From JALORV01 sp963712485 (lineage in GTDB: Bacteria; Pseudomonadota; Gammaproteobacteria; Burkholderiales; Burkholderiaceae_F), in contig CAVQID010000036.1 in NCBI GenBank assembly GCA_963712485.1, forward strand, positions 62,001 through 126,000: a stretch of 64,000 nt of DNA, in the 5' to 3' direction. Positions 1 to 9,101 of the stretch are shown here, one piece after another (positions within the stretch are counted from its first letter, which is position 1; each line of letters opens with the position of its first letter). The notes under the pieces are model-generated. The model searched no databases and was not told the DNA's origin. It worked only from the letters and a program-made list of their open reading frames with translations. A program made the translations under genes and the position numbers.

Positions 1-3000
1 CCGTTGGTGATCAGCATCAAGCCCCGCTCCGGCGAGTTGCCAGGGAAGGGGCCGAAGTCGTACACCGCCAGCCCACTCGAATTGCTGGAGTTCCCAGCCA
101 CATCGCTGGTAACACCATAGAACCGCTCACCCAGCGGAGTGACCGTCAGGCCGGTGACCATGTCTCCGGGACCGCCATAGTAGAAGTCCTGCGCCACGAC
201 GGCCATGTTGACCTGCGTAGCCAACAGGTTTGCCGCGTTCATCCCGATCTGCTCACCGCAGATGAGCAGCACGGTGTTCCCGGTATTCGTGGAGTGCTCG
301 GCGAAGAAGAACGCGCTGGTGGCACCCGTGGCGAGATTCAACACCCAACTTAGCTGGCGCCCGTCAGTGATCGTGCTGAGACCGGAGGCATCGCGATTGA
401 GCACCACATAGTCGTCGACCCCGTCGCGGTTCGTATCAAGCCACACCTGATGGCTCACCGGGAGCAAGTGCTGCTGTCTTTCCCAGGTATTCACCGCGAA
501 CGCCCAGATGAAGGACGCACTCGCCGAGCAGAAGCCCGCAGGCACCGGGAACGTATTGATGCCGATCGCGCGGATGTCGGGCGTCGGCGATTGCGCCCCC
601 AGAGCACCTTGAGGCTGGTTGGGGCTGACCGCCAGCAGCGCGTAGGCATCGTTCTGCGCGCCGCCCACGCCCGTGTTATTCAGGCCGATCGTCTGCGGGA
701 ACGCACCGGGGACGAGCGCGGTGGTCGTGGGTTGTACTCGCGCCGCCTTGCGCGGCAGCACGTGCCACGCGAGCCGGATCGGTTGCTTCCCATCGTCCAG
801 CACCAGGTAGCCGTCGTACTCGTTCGTGGTCAGCGTGGCCGGATCGGCTCCGCTGCTGCCCGAGTTCATGAAGTTGCCGCGTAGCAGCGAGCCGTTGATC
901 GTCAGTGTCACGTCGAAGCTGGTGAGCGTTCCTTTCCCCGGCTTGACTGAGACATTCGGCGGCGCGCTCATCGTCACCGCGCCGTTCGCAACATCATCAG
1001 CGAAGCGGAACGTCGGTGTCACCGTATAGGTGTGGGCCTTGTTGTCGAGATTGCGAATCTGCACGGTCTTGGTCATGCTCACCGTTCCGTCTGCAACGTC
1101 GACAAAGCCAAAGCTCAGCGCGCCGGCGGGTACGTCTTTGTCCCAAGCCGCGATCGGAGCGGCAACGGCACGGTTGACGCGGACCTCACCTCCGCCGATA
1201 CGGGTGATCGGAGCCAGCGCGCCGGTCAACGGGTTACTGAGGATGTTGATTTCGCCGGTGTTCATCAGCAGCGCCTTGACCTCGAGCGGCGACAAGCCGT
1301 GGCCGAGTGCATTCCCGGGTGGCGTTCCCTTCGCGGTGGCCTTGGTTCCGCCATGGGCTTGCAGCACCAGCGCGGCTGAGCCCGCGATCATGGGCGCGGC
1401 ACCCGACGTGCCACTGAAAGGCCCTTCGCCCGTGCCGCTGCCGGCAATCGCGGACACAGACGCACCAGGAGCGCCGATTTCCGGCTTGATCAGCGTCGTG
1501 TCTTCATGCTGCGGACCGCGCGATGAACTTCCGACGATCGACCCAGCCAACGGGATGCCGACTTTAGGATCGAACCTCACTACGGTGTTTGGCAGGCCGC
1601 TTCTCAGGCGGTTGGCAACAGCCTGGCTGACCATGTAACCGGGGATGGTGATCGGGCGGTCGCCACCGTCCCCGCCTTCAAACGGGTCACCCGGCGCGAT
1701 GAGGCCAATGATGCCGATCAAGCCGCCGGCGTCGGCGACGTTTTTGACCTTCAGTGTGAAGTTGCAGTTACCCCGATTCACCAGAACGATTTTTCCCACC
1801 AGCGAGCCGGCAGGAAACGCGGCACAGCCGTCCAGATTGCCATTCGCGCCATTGGCGTATTGCAGCGGTGCCTCGATCGGTGCCGTGAGCGGTGCTGACC
1901 AGGGCTGGAAGACCGCCGGAAAATTGCCGGCGATCGACGCAGGAGCGACGATCTGCATCAACGGCAGAAACGCGGTGGGAACGGCGGTCTGCGCGACTGC
2001 CAGCGCGGTCTTCGTTGCGGCAGGCGTTCCATGGACGTAGGGCTTGTCCGATCCGTTGCCCGCCGAGGCGACCGTCAGGATGCCCAGTCCCGTGGCATTT
2101 TCGACCGCCAAGGAAAGATCGTCGTCGAAGGGCTGGCCGTAGTCGGACCCAAGCGACATGTTGATGATGTCTACCCGGTCGCTGAACTTGCCGTCGCCAT
2201 TCGGGTCGGCGGCGAAATCCATGCCTTGGATCAGCGCGATGCCGGAGCAGGACGTCGAGACCGACGAGCAGACCTTGACGGCATACAGACTCGCGCCGGG
2301 CGCAACGCCGCCCTTTCCGGCGATGATGTGACCGACGTGCGTGCCGTGACCGCGGCCGGGTCCCGCATCGAGAGGATCGGGATCCGGGACTTCGGGAGGA
2401 CTTCCAACTCCGCCGGTCCAGTTCGAACCCACGAAGTCGTAGCCCCCCACGACCTTCGCGGTCGGGAACGTGCCGGGCTCGATGACCTCTGGATTGTTCG
2501 CTGCGAAATCGGCGGGATTGCCGGAGCCGAAGAGGCCTGCATGGAGGTAATCGATCCCGCTGTCGAGCACGGCCACTTTGATGCCGCGGCCATCGACGCC
2601 TTTGGCTTGCACTGCGGTCGCACCAATGTATGGGACCGTCGTCGACAAGTTCAGCTGATAGTTCCCCACAGGCGCAATGCGCACCACGCGCGGATCCTTG
2701 GCCAGTGCCGGCAACGCAGCCGCATCGACTTCGATGAAGACGGCATTCATGACGGCCTGCACCTGAGCCACCACACGCGCATTCGGGTCGAGAGCGCGCA
2801 CGTTCGACAAGAAAGCATCCTGCTGCGCTTTGGCGCTCCACTTGGCCTGCGCAGTGTCAGCGCCCTTGACGAACGCGCTCGCAGACGAGTCGGCGGATAG
2901 GCGGACGATGACCCGCTTTGCCCCGGAACCGCCGAGCAGGCTGCGGTCGAGAACGCTGCGCGACACGCCGCCAGCCGTGACCGGCTGAGCCAGTTTCTGC

Positions 3001-3131
3001 GACGCAATCGCGCTGGGCGGATTACGCGGCTCCGTCCGCACCGCTCGGTTCTGGGCGAACGCGGACCCGGCGCTGCCGAAGACGAGTGTCATCGCCACCG
3101 TCGCGTACATCAAGTGGTTTCTTGGTTTCAT
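1..3131 (-). CDS. Exported subtilisin-like (S8) serine protease with PA domain, 3' end off the window
   Basis: The frame is open from an ATG at 3131 to the left edge, at least 1043 codons, with no stop reached. GGAGAGG lies just upstream of the ATG. A signal peptide ends near residue 27 (SAFAQ), and residues about 70-155 look like an I9-type propeptide. The catalytic triad is visible: Asp190 in VLDSG, His262 in GHGTHVG and Ser576 in GTSGAAP. A protease-associated (PA) domain, about residues 400-510, is inserted between His and Ser, as in cucumisin and lactocepin-like subtilases. After about residue 640 comes a beta-rich region typical of fibronectin-like C-terminal domains of exported subtilases. 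The substrate is unknown; secretion or cell-surface action is inferred. Total length and any anchor cannot be seen. Confidence 0.93.
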   Translation of the reverse strand, partial: MKPRNHLMYATVAMTLVFGSAGSAFAQNRAVRTEPRNPPSAIASQKLAQPVTAGGVSRSVLDRSLLGGSGAKRVIVRLSADSSASAFVKGADTAQAKWSAKAQQDAFLSNVRALDPNARVVAQVQAVMNAVFIEVDAAALPALAKDPRVVRIAPVGNYQLNLSTTVPYIGATAVQAKGVDGRGIKVAVLDSGIDYLHAGLFGSGNPADFAANNPEVIEPGTFPTAKVVGGYDFVGSNWTGGVGSPPEVPDPDPLDAGPGRGHGTHVGHIIAGKGGVAPGASLYAVKVCSSVSTSCSGIALIQGMDFAADPNGDGKFSDRVDIINMSLGSDYGQPFDDDLSLAVENATGLGILTVASAGNGSDKPYVHGTPAATKTALAVAQTAVPTAFLPLMQIVAPASIAGNFPAVFQPWSAPLTAPIEAPLQYANGANGNLDGCAAFPAGSLVGKIVLVNRGNCNFTLKVKNVADAGGLIGIIGLIAPGDPFEGGDGGDRPITIPGYMVSQAVANRLRSGLPNTVVRFDPKVGIPLAGSIVGSSSRGPQHEDTTLIKPEIGAPGASVSAIAGSGTGEGPFSGTSGAAPMIAGSAALVLQAHGGTKATAKGTPPGNALGHGLSPLEVKALLMNTGEINILSNPLTGALAPITRIGGGEVRVNRAVAAPIAAWDKDVPAGALSFGFVDVADGTVSMTKTVQIRNLDNKAHTYTVTPTFRFADDVANGAVTMSAPPNVSVKPGKGTLTSFDVTLTINGSLLRGNFMNSGSSGADPATLTTNEYDGYLVLDDGKQPIRLAWHVLPRKAARVQPTTTALVPGAFPQTIGLNNTGVGGAQNDAYALLAVSPNQPQGALGAQSPTPDIRAIGINTFPVPAGFCSASASFIWAFAVNTWERQQHLLPVSHQVWLDTNRDGVDDYVVLNRDASGLSTITDGRQLSWVLNLATGATSAFFFAEHSTNTGNTVLLICGEQIGMNAANLLATQVNMAVVAQDFYYGGPGDMVTGLTVTPLGERFYGVTSDVAGNSSNSSGLAVYDFGPFPGNSPERGLMLITN

Positions 3132-3607
3132 ATTGATCCTCTCCTTGCCGACTTAGATTTGCACTTCACTACGTTCTGGGAATTCACGGAACTGACATGC
3201 GATAGATGGTCGAACAACGTGATTCAAGCGACAGCGCCAAGCACAACTCGTCGCTGCAATGCTCTCCACTTCGATTTGTTAGCCCCCTGCGTCGACCGGT
3301 GATTCACTTAGGCGCGGATCGGTCGCGCAGGATGTACTTCCAGCGGCGATCGCGCTCTTCTCGAATTGTGCGGTGGCGAAAGCTATCCCATCGACGTCGC
3401 AACGGCAACAACTTGATCGCGTCTGCACGTGATAAGGCCGAAGCCTTTGCGGATGACGCACCGCCGCACACGCCGGCGGCGGGACTCCAGCGCCTGCATT
3501 GGGCGTGGGCAGCGCGGCCCGCGACAACTTCGATCGCCAATCGGTCCCGCCGGGTTCTCGGCGGCAGCGGTGCGCGTAAGTCCAGTGCTGTTGCCTCGCA
3601 CCGCGCT
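3132..3607. other. Intergenic region, no convincing gene
   Basis: This 476-base stretch separates the protease start from the end of the next minus-strand gene. The part next to the protease (about 3132-3280) is less GC-rich than its surroundings and should hold the protease promoter and leader, but no clear -35/-10 pair was found. The remainder has open frames on both strands, but they are arginine-rich, lack a ribosome-binding site and resemble no family. No clear terminator hairpin was seen. Confidence 0.5.
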
Positions 3608-4054
3608 TTACGAACCCGATCCCGCGAAGATCGCGTTCAGGTTCGAGTCGAACTTGAAGTCGCCCAGCGTCCAACCGCTCGGAGATCGGTACAGGATAAA
3701 GTACCAGCGCAGGCCCGAACGCTCGTGTCGGCTCAGGTAGGTGAGTCGCACGAGCGAAGAGCCGGCCTTGTCCTCGCGGATGAATTCCGAACCGATGGCG
3801 GGGCCGAAGCGCTGAACGATCGTGGGCGCCTGCGCGGTGAACTGGGACACGAAGGTGTCGAACTCGGCCTGCGGAAAGGACGAATACACCCGCAGTTGCT
3901 TCCATGCGGCGTCGTAGTTGCCCGCACTGAAACTGGCCATGACTCCATCGATGGCCTTCTTCGCCTCGGCCGGTGTCGTGAATGCGATCTGCTGAGCAGC
4001 CGCCGATGCAGCGAGCAAGAGCAGACTGATACCGAGGGTGAACGAGCGCAGCAT
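3608..4054 (-). CDS. Small exported protein of unknown function (148 aa)
   Basis: The start at 4054 is chosen because AGGGAAG lies just upstream and the protein then opens with a textbook signal peptide (MLRSFTLGISLLLLAASAAA, cleavage near residue 20). An upstream in-frame start would add a charged, non-signal stretch. The mature part of about 128 residues alternates amphipathic helices (EAKKAIDGVMASFSAGNYDAAW) with a C-terminal half rich in aromatic residues and beta-strand character. That layout resembles small NTF2-like or DUF4019-like periplasmic proteins, but no family is assigned. It is a single gene, in the same direction as the two minus-strand neighbours. Confidence 0.72.
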   Translation of the reverse strand: MLRSFTLGISLLLLAASAAAQQIAFTTPAEAKKAIDGVMASFSAGNYDAAWKQLRVYSSFPQAEFDTFVSQFTAQAPTIVQRFGPAIGSEFIREDKAGSSLVRLTYLSRHERSGLRWYFILYRSPSGWTLGDFKFDSNLNAIFAGSGS

Positions 4055-4130
4055 ATGACTTCCCTTTCCTGATGGAGTGCGTGCTTTCCCGCATCCTTGC
4101 CGGAGACACAAAGCGCCGAGCGCCGCGGCT

Positions 4131-4649
4131 TCAGGACGAGCCGGAGGGCGTTGGCTCCGCAGAGTAGCTCATCGTGATCCGTCCCATGGGTCCGTGCTGC
4201 TCGAGCTGCAAACTGATCGTGACGCGTCCGGAAATCCAGCGCGCCTCTGCAGCCGGAGGTGCAAGTGATCTCGCCGGTGCCGGCCGCTCGTCGCCGTAGC
4301 GTCGCGTGGCGGAGCGGCGCAGATTCTCGAACTCGGAGGCAGCGGCGTCGATCGTGAGACTTCGGGTCGAGCGCAGCATGACCTTCTGCAAGCCGCTCTC
4401 GGTGAAGTAGAACTCGGCGTCGAAGGCCCTTTCAAGGTTTTCCACTCCGTTGGCGGTTAGCTTCAGTTCGAGCCCGTTCGCGAGCCGACGCGATTCGGCC
4501 GGCGGCAACGCGCGCGGCAGTACTGCTCGAACCTCGTCGACGGTCATTCCCGGTTCGGTCGCGTTCCAGAGAACCTGCTGCTGGGTCAACTTCAGAGTGG
4601 CGATCGCAAGCACGACGAACGGAACGATCAGCAGTACAAACCAGCGCAT
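4131..4649 (-). CDS. Small membrane-anchored or exported protein of unknown function (172 aa)
   Basis: The start at 4649 follows a strong GGAGGGAAC site. The protein opens with one hydrophobic segment (MRWFVLLIVPFVVLAIATLK) with no obvious cleavage site, so it is probably anchored in the inner membrane with the rest in the periplasm. The remaining 150 residues contain an outer-membrane-assembly-factor-like GMTVDEVRAVLP motif, as in SmpA/BamE-type folds, and end in a proline/serine-rich tail. A resemblance to BamE-like small lipoproteins is only suggestive, because no lipobox cysteine is present. It is divergent from the gene starting at 4930; the 280 bases between them must carry both promoters. 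Confidence 0.68.
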   Translation of the reverse strand: MRWFVLLIVPFVVLAIATLKLTQQQVLWNATEPGMTVDEVRAVLPRALPPAESRRLANGLELKLTANGVENLERAFDAEFYFTESGLQKVMLRSTRSLTIDAAASEFENLRRSATRRYGDERPAPARSLAPPAAEARWISGRVTISLQLEQHGPMGRITMSYSAEPTPSGSS

Positions 4650-4929
4650 AGGGGTTCCCTCCATAGAACCAAAACTCGAATGGACGCCGGTATCGGCGCG
4701 CAAGCCGCGCAACAGGTACGAGCTTGCCAGCATCGGCGCGCGCGTCCGTATGCTTCCGGTGCGACAGCAGACGCCTAAGGATCCCATGGTGCGTCTTAAC
4801 AAAGGCGTCCGCTGCTCGCCTCGTCGCCCGGTCCGACCGCCGGGCGGGGCATTCCCGCGCGGGCATTCCGATTGCTTCGCGCCCAGCATCGCAACGCATC
4901 CCGCTGCAACTCTTGACGCAGGTGCCTCG

Positions 4930-5394
4930 ATGTGCCGCTCTCGTGCGTGGTTTCTCCGAAGCAGTTGCCCACTGGTCCTGGCGTTGACGACATTGGTCGC
5001 CGCCGCTCAGGTGCACGAGACTCGGGTTACCGACTCGACCCTGCGCTTGGCGGGCCTCCATGTCGAGCGGGCGACGTACTCGGGACTGAACGAGAACGAT
5101 CCCACACGCCAGTCGACCGCCTTTTCCACCGTCGAGGGCCCACGCGCCGAGGTCGCCGTTTTGGGATCGGCGGTCCTGCTCGAGTTTGGCCGCATCGGAC
5201 CCGATGGACGCTTCATCCGCCCGCGCCTGACGATCGGCAACCAGTCGCCGATGCTCAAGGCTTGGATGGGGGAAATTGGCCTGCCCGCAGAGCGTTGCCT
5301 GTTTCCGGCGTTCCGAGGGCGCCTCAAGCGTGACCGGGAGAGCGGAAACATCGGCGCCTCGATACTTGTCTCGGCGCGGTGCACCTTCTATTGA
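4930..5394 (+). CDS. Small exported protein of unknown function (154 aa)
   Basis: An open frame begins at ATG 4930 and encodes a signal peptide (hydrophobic SSCPLVLALTTLVAAAQ core, cleavage near residue 27). The body of about 125 residues has three cysteines and beta-rich character, and no family was recognised. The same frame stays open further upstream, but that part is arginine/proline-rich and overlaps the promoter region, so 4930 is preferred. The ribosome-binding site is weak. The 3' end overlaps the following CAP-domain gene by 16 bases, suggesting translational coupling and possibly a shared extracytoplasmic role. Confidence 0.6.
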   Translation: MCRSRAWFLRSSCPLVLALTTLVAAAQVHETRVTDSTLRLAGLHVERATYSGLNENDPTRQSTAFSTVEGPRAEVAVLGSAVLLEFGRIGPDGRFIRPRLTIGNQSPMLKAWMGEIGLPAERCLFPAFRGRLKRDRESGNIGASILVSARCTFY

Positions 5395-6158
5395 GGCTGC
5401 GCAGCGCGAGTTGCGCACGGCGACTCCAATGGTTGCCGTGCGCAGCGCTTGCGCTAACTGCACTTGCGACGGCGGCGCCCGCTGCGTCGCAGGAGCTTCA
5501 ACTCCTTGATCTGGCGTCGGTCGCCGCCGACGTGGTACGGCGTACGAATGCGTTTCGAAGCAGCCAGGGTGTATCGCCCGTCGTTGCCGATGCCCGGCTC
5601 GCTGCGGCGGCACAGGAATTCGCGCAGTACATGGCTGCGACGGATCGCTACGGTCACGAAGCGGACGATCGAGCACCTGAGAAACGGGCACTGGCAGCGG
5701 GCTACGAGTACTGCGTCGTTGCCGAAAACCTTGCGTACCTCGTGAAGTCGACCGGCTTTACGACGGACGAACTGACGAGCCACCTGATGGCCGGATGGTT
5801 CGAGTCGGAAGGGCATCGCAAGAATCTGCTGCTGGCTGCCGTCACGGACATCGGCATCGGAATTGCGCAGAGCGAGCGCAGCCGACGCTATTACGCGGTC
5901 CAGTTGTTCGGCCGCCCGAAACGCGCGATGGTGACGGTTCGCGTCACGAACCGCACCAGGGCCCCACTTCGCTACGAGATCGACGGCGAAGACTTCAGTC
6001 TCCCGGTGCGGGCTACGCGCACGCATCAGCGCTGTACCGAGGGCAACTTGCGCATGGTTGGGCCGAACACGGGGGAGGTCGAAGTGCCGCTGCGCAACGG
6101 AGCGCAGTATCTGGCGACGCGCGACTCCTCGGGCCACGTTCACTTCGTCGTCAGATAA
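5379..6158 (+). CDS. Exported CAP/SCP-domain protein
   Basis: A hydrophobic signal segment (about residues 17-37, ending PAASQ) is followed by a CAP (cysteine-rich secretory/SCP/PR1) domain spanning about residues 45-180. Its expected landmarks are visible: NAFRSSQGVSPV, a helix ending EFAQYMA, GHEAD, AENLAY and GWFESEGHRKNLL. These supply the His/Glu cavity residues typical of the family. A C-terminal region of about 80 residues, beta-rich with one Cys, is unassigned. The start is GTG 5379, inside the previous gene; TTG 5391 is a possible alternative, since no strong ribosome-binding site decides. Bacterial CAP proteins are secreted and mostly of unknown activity, so no substrate is proposed. 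Confidence 0.85.
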   Translation: MHLLLRLRSASCARRLQWLPCAALALTALATAAPAASQELQLLDLASVAADVVRRTNAFRSSQGVSPVVADARLAAAAQEFAQYMAATDRYGHEADDRAPEKRALAAGYEYCVVAENLAYLVKSTGFTTDELTSHLMAGWFESEGHRKNLLLAAVTDIGIGIAQSERSRRYYAVQLFGRPKRAMVTVRVTNRTRAPLRYEIDGEDFSLPVRATRTHQRCTEGNLRMVGPNTGEVEVPLRNGAQYLATRDSSGHVHFVVR

Positions 6159-6325
6159 GCCGGCGTGCGTTCCGCGGCGCGCTTCGCGGCCCACCGTCCG
6201 GACACGAAGCCGCGACCCCGCAGAACGCTCGATGACACGTAGCGTCGAGCGGTGAGTTCGGAGTCACGCCCCGCGTCCCGAAGTTACGAACGGATAACCC
6301 CGCGGCGTAAGAAGCACTTGCACGC

Positions 6326-6340
6326 CGGCACCTATCTTGC
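6326..6340 (+). promoter_or_regulatory. Possible sigma-54-type promoter upstream of the catalase
   Basis: CGGCAC, five bases, then TTGC matches the -24/-12 spacing of sigma-54 promoters (consensus TGGCAC-N5-TTGC) except for C in place of the first T. It lies 34 bases upstream of the ATG at 6374. It is a short motif that can occur by chance in GC-rich DNA, and no enhancer-binding activator gene is nearby. Confidence 0.22.
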
Positions 6341-6373
6341 CTCTCGTCGCGTTCACCGAAACGGGAGAAGGCC

Positions 6374-6856
6374 ATGGCGAGTAGCAAGAGTGGTTCAGGA
6401 AAACGTTCAGCAAAGAAGCCGGGAGAGGCAGTCAAGCCGGCGACGTCGCCAGCGGCGCGCGGCAGCACGAGCGCCAAGGGCACGATGTCGGGCCCTTCAG
6501 CCAAGGAGGGACTGTCGCCACGGCGTGGACTAATGGAGCGGGCCGCCACCGCATTGGGCAGTGGTACCAGCAGTAAGAGCGACAGCGTACGGCGCGTTGC
6601 GGTGACGGATCGGCTGGAAGCAAAGGTCGAGGCCACCGAAGCGCTGGCCCGGGCGATGCCGGCCAATGCGACCAAGCCGGCGGAATACGCGCTGGAGGCG
6701 AGGCAGCCCGTTCCGGAAGGCGAGCATGCGGTACCGGACAACACCGATGCGACCGCGAGCACGATCAGCGAAAGCAACGAGAACGACAAGAACGGAAGCA
6801 TGGCCGCCCCGGGGACAAACCCGAACGTCGGTCCCGCTCGCCAGGCACCGCGTTGA
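6374..6856 (+). CDS. Lys/Ala/Ser-rich N-terminal part of the catalase, separated by a frameshift
   Basis: An ATG at 6374 follows a strong GGAGAAGG site. It opens a 160-codon frame of low complexity: a basic Lys/Ser/Ala/Pro stretch, then Glu/Asn-rich sequence near the end. No domain is seen. It stops at 6856, exactly where the catalase core begins in the next frame. Large-subunit catalases (KatE/HPII type) carry a disordered N-terminal arm of this length and character. The frame used by the core is arginine-rich, shadow-like and without a ribosome-binding site before 6850. The most likely reading is that this is the true start of the catalase and one extra base near 6840-6850 breaks the frame. 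A separate small protein is the alternative. Confidence 0.55.
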   Translation: MASSKSGSGKRSAKKPGEAVKPATSPAARGSTSAKGTMSGPSAKEGLSPRRGLMERAATALGSGTSSKSDSVRRVAVTDRLEAKVEATEALARAMPANATKPAEYALEARQPVPEGEHAVPDNTDATASTISESNENDKNGSMAAPGTNPNVGPARQAPR

Positions 6857-9101
6857 TTCCGGCGGCCGGCCACTGACGACGAACCAGGGCGTTTTGATCG
6901 CCGACAACCAGAACTCGCTTCGACTCGGCACGCGCGGCCCAACGTTGATGGAGGATTTCATCCTCCGCGAGAAGATCACCCACTTTGACCATGAGCGAAT
7001 TCCCGAGCGGGTTGTGCATGCGCGAGGTTCGGGGGCTCATGGGTACTTCGAGTGCACCGATGCCCTGACCGACGTCACGCGCGCGGTGCCGTTCTCGGAG
7101 ATCGGCAAGCGCACACCGGTGTTCGTGCGCTTTTCGACCGTGGCCGGCGAGCGGGGCAGCGCCGACACCGTGCGCGATGTGCGCGGCTTTGCCGTCAAGT
7201 TCTATACGGACGAAGGCAACTGGGACCTCGTCGGAAACAACATGCCGGTGTTCTTCATTCAGGACGCGATGAAGTTTCCGGATCTCGTGCACTCGGTGAA
7301 GCCGGAGCCGCATCACCAGATGCCGCAGGCCGCGAGCGCCCACGACACCTTCTGGGACTTCGTCTCGCTGACGCCGGAATCGACGCACATGCTGATGTGG
7401 CACATGAGCGATCGCGCGATCCCGCGCAGCTACCGCATGATGCAGGGCTTTGGCGTGCACACCTTCCGGTTTGTCAATTCGGCGGGACAGGCGACGCTGG
7501 TCAAGTTTCACTGGACGCCGAAGCTCGGCACGCATTCGCTCGTATGGGATGAGGCGAACAAGATCATGGGTGCCGATCCGGACTTCCACCGGCGCGACCT
7601 GTGGGAAGCGATCGAAGGCGGCGAGTTTCCTGAGTGGGAACTGCAGGTGCAGCTTTTCAGCGAGGAAGAGGCGGCCCAGTGGAGCTTCGACGTGCTGGAC
7701 GCGACGAAGATCGTTCCCGAGGAATTGGTGCCGCTGCGCACCGTCGGACGCATGGTCCTGGATCGGAACCCGGACAATTTCTTTGCCGAGACGGAGCAAG
7801 TGGCGTTCTGTACGCAGCACGTGATTCCGGGGATCGACTTCACCAATGATCCGCTGCTGCAGGGTCGCAACTTCTCGTACCTCGACACGCAGTTGACGCG
7901 TCTCGGGGGTCCCAACTTCACGCAGATTCCGATCAACACGCCGGTTGCGCAGGTGCACAACAACCAGCGCGACGGCTTTCATCAGCACCAAGTCAATCGC
8001 GGCCGCGCCAACTACGAACCGAACTCGCTCGGCGCAGGCTGCCCGTTCCAGGCGGGAGCCGCGGGTTTTTCCTCGTTCGCCGAGCGCCTGCTGGAGGCGA
8101 GCCGGGAGGCCGAGCCGACGAAGCTGCGAGCCAAGCCGGAGAAGTTCGCCGAGCACTACGCACAGGCCGCGCTGTTCTTCAACAGCCAGAGTCCGATCGA
8201 GCAGCAACACATCATTGACGGCTTCCGCTTCGAACTGACGCGCGTGCAGACCGAGGCGATTCGCGAACGGGTGGTCGCGCAGCTGCGCAACGCCGACGAA
8301 GGACTCGCGCGCGCCGTCGCCAACGGCCTCGGCATGGAGCTTCCCGAAGCGTTGCCTCTGATCGTGCCGAAGCCGAACGTCGAGGTCCAGCGGTCCGAAG
8401 GACTGTCGTTGCTGGCGCGACCCGGCGACGGTTCGATCGCCACGCGTCGCGTCGCGGTACTGGTCGCGAACGGCATGGACACCCGCTTCGCGACGCAACT
8501 TTACGACGAGCTCAGCAGCGCCGGAGCCTTGCCGCGCTACGTCGGGCGCCGCCTCGGGCGCATCGTGCCGGAGCGGGGTGAGCCGATTCCGGTTGAAGTC
8601 ACCTTTGAAGCCGCACCGTCCGTGTTGTGGGATGCGGTCGTATTGCCGTCAGGCGAGGCAGCGGCCGACGAACTGGCGCTCGATGATCATGTCGCCGAAT
8701 TCGTGATGCAACAGTGGCGCCACAACAAGGCCATGCTGGTGCCACAAACGGCCGAAGTGATCCTTCAGGTGGCGGGAATCGACCTCACCGCCGAGGTCAA
8801 TGATGAGGACAGCGACTCCGACGACATGTTTCGCGCCGCAGACACGGTGGCGCCTGCTTCACGCGCCGTGCCGATCCGGCCTGTGCGCGACCCGAAGGAC
8901 GAGAACACCGAATTCGAGCCGGCTCCCGGCTTGCTGCTTGTGCCGGATGACGCGCTCGCCGATGCCGTCGAGCCTTTCATGAAGCGCGTGGCGATGCATC
9001 GTTCGTTCGATCGCTTCAACGGCAACGCCATGGAGCCGCCGGCGACCGATCTGACGTCCCATACGATGCCGAGCGAGGAAGAGGCGATGCCGGCGGAGTG
9101 A
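6666..9101 (+). CDS. katE: Large-subunit monofunctional catalase (KatE/HPII type)
   Basis: It converts hydrogen peroxide to water and oxygen using heme. Conserved sequence begins about 6849 (SGGRPLTTNQGV). The essential distal His lies in VVHARG at 7017-7019, the distal Asn in VGNN, and the proximal heme-ligand Tyr in FSYLDTQLTRLGGPNF near 7878. After the catalase core come the immune-responsive/helical region (from FAEHYAQAALFFNSQ) and a C-terminal DJ-1/PfpI-like domain (about 8440-9060), as in HPII. The frame formally opens at 6666, but codons before 6849 look like shadow translation. The real N-terminus is probably the frame starting at 6374, joined by a one-base frameshift. It stands alone, and the role in peroxide or stationary-phase defence is inferred from the family. 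Confidence 0.93.
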   Translation: MRPSRRNTRWRRGSPFRKASMRYRTTPMRPRARSAKATRTTRTEAWPPRGQTRTSVPLARHRVDSGGRPLTTNQGVLIADNQNSLRLGTRGPTLMEDFILREKITHFDHERIPERVVHARGSGAHGYFECTDALTDVTRAVPFSEIGKRTPVFVRFSTVAGERGSADTVRDVRGFAVKFYTDEGNWDLVGNNMPVFFIQDAMKFPDLVHSVKPEPHHQMPQAASAHDTFWDFVSLTPESTHMLMWHMSDRAIPRSYRMMQGFGVHTFRFVNSAGQATLVKFHWTPKLGTHSLVWDEANKIMGADPDFHRRDLWEAIEGGEFPEWELQVQLFSEEEAAQWSFDVLDATKIVPEELVPLRTVGRMVLDRNPDNFFAETEQVAFCTQHVIPGIDFTNDPLLQGRNFSYLDTQLTRLGGPNFTQIPINTPVAQVHNNQRDGFHQHQVNRGRANYEPNSLGAGCPFQAGAAGFSSFAERLLEASREAEPTKLRAKPEKFAEHYAQAALFFNSQSPIEQQHIIDGFRFELTRVQTEAIRERVVAQLRNADEGLARAVANGLGMELPEALPLIVPKPNVEVQRSEGLSLLARPGDGSIATRRVAVLVANGMDTRFATQLYDELSSAGALPRYVGRRLGRIVPERGEPIPVEVTFEAAPSVLWDAVVLPSGEAAADELALDDHVAEFVMQQWRHNKAMLVPQTAEVILQVAGIDLTAEVNDEDSDSDDMFRAADTVAPASRAVPIRPVRDPKDENTEFEPAPGLLLVPDDALADAVEPFMKRVAMHRSFDRFNGNAMEPPATDLTSHTMPSEEEAMPAE

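Noticed and set aside
3304..3540. A 78-codon minus-strand frame downstream of the 3608 gene
   Set aside because: No ribosome-binding site and no family likeness; treated as intergenic.
3206..4072. A 288-codon plus-strand frame over the first small exported gene
   Set aside because: Shadow: the minus strand has a signal peptide and ribosome-binding site, the plus strand is arginine-rich.
6765..8498. A 577-codon minus-strand frame opposite the catalase
   Set aside because: Antisense shadow of a strongly conserved catalase; composition is arginine/leucine-rich with no family resemblance.
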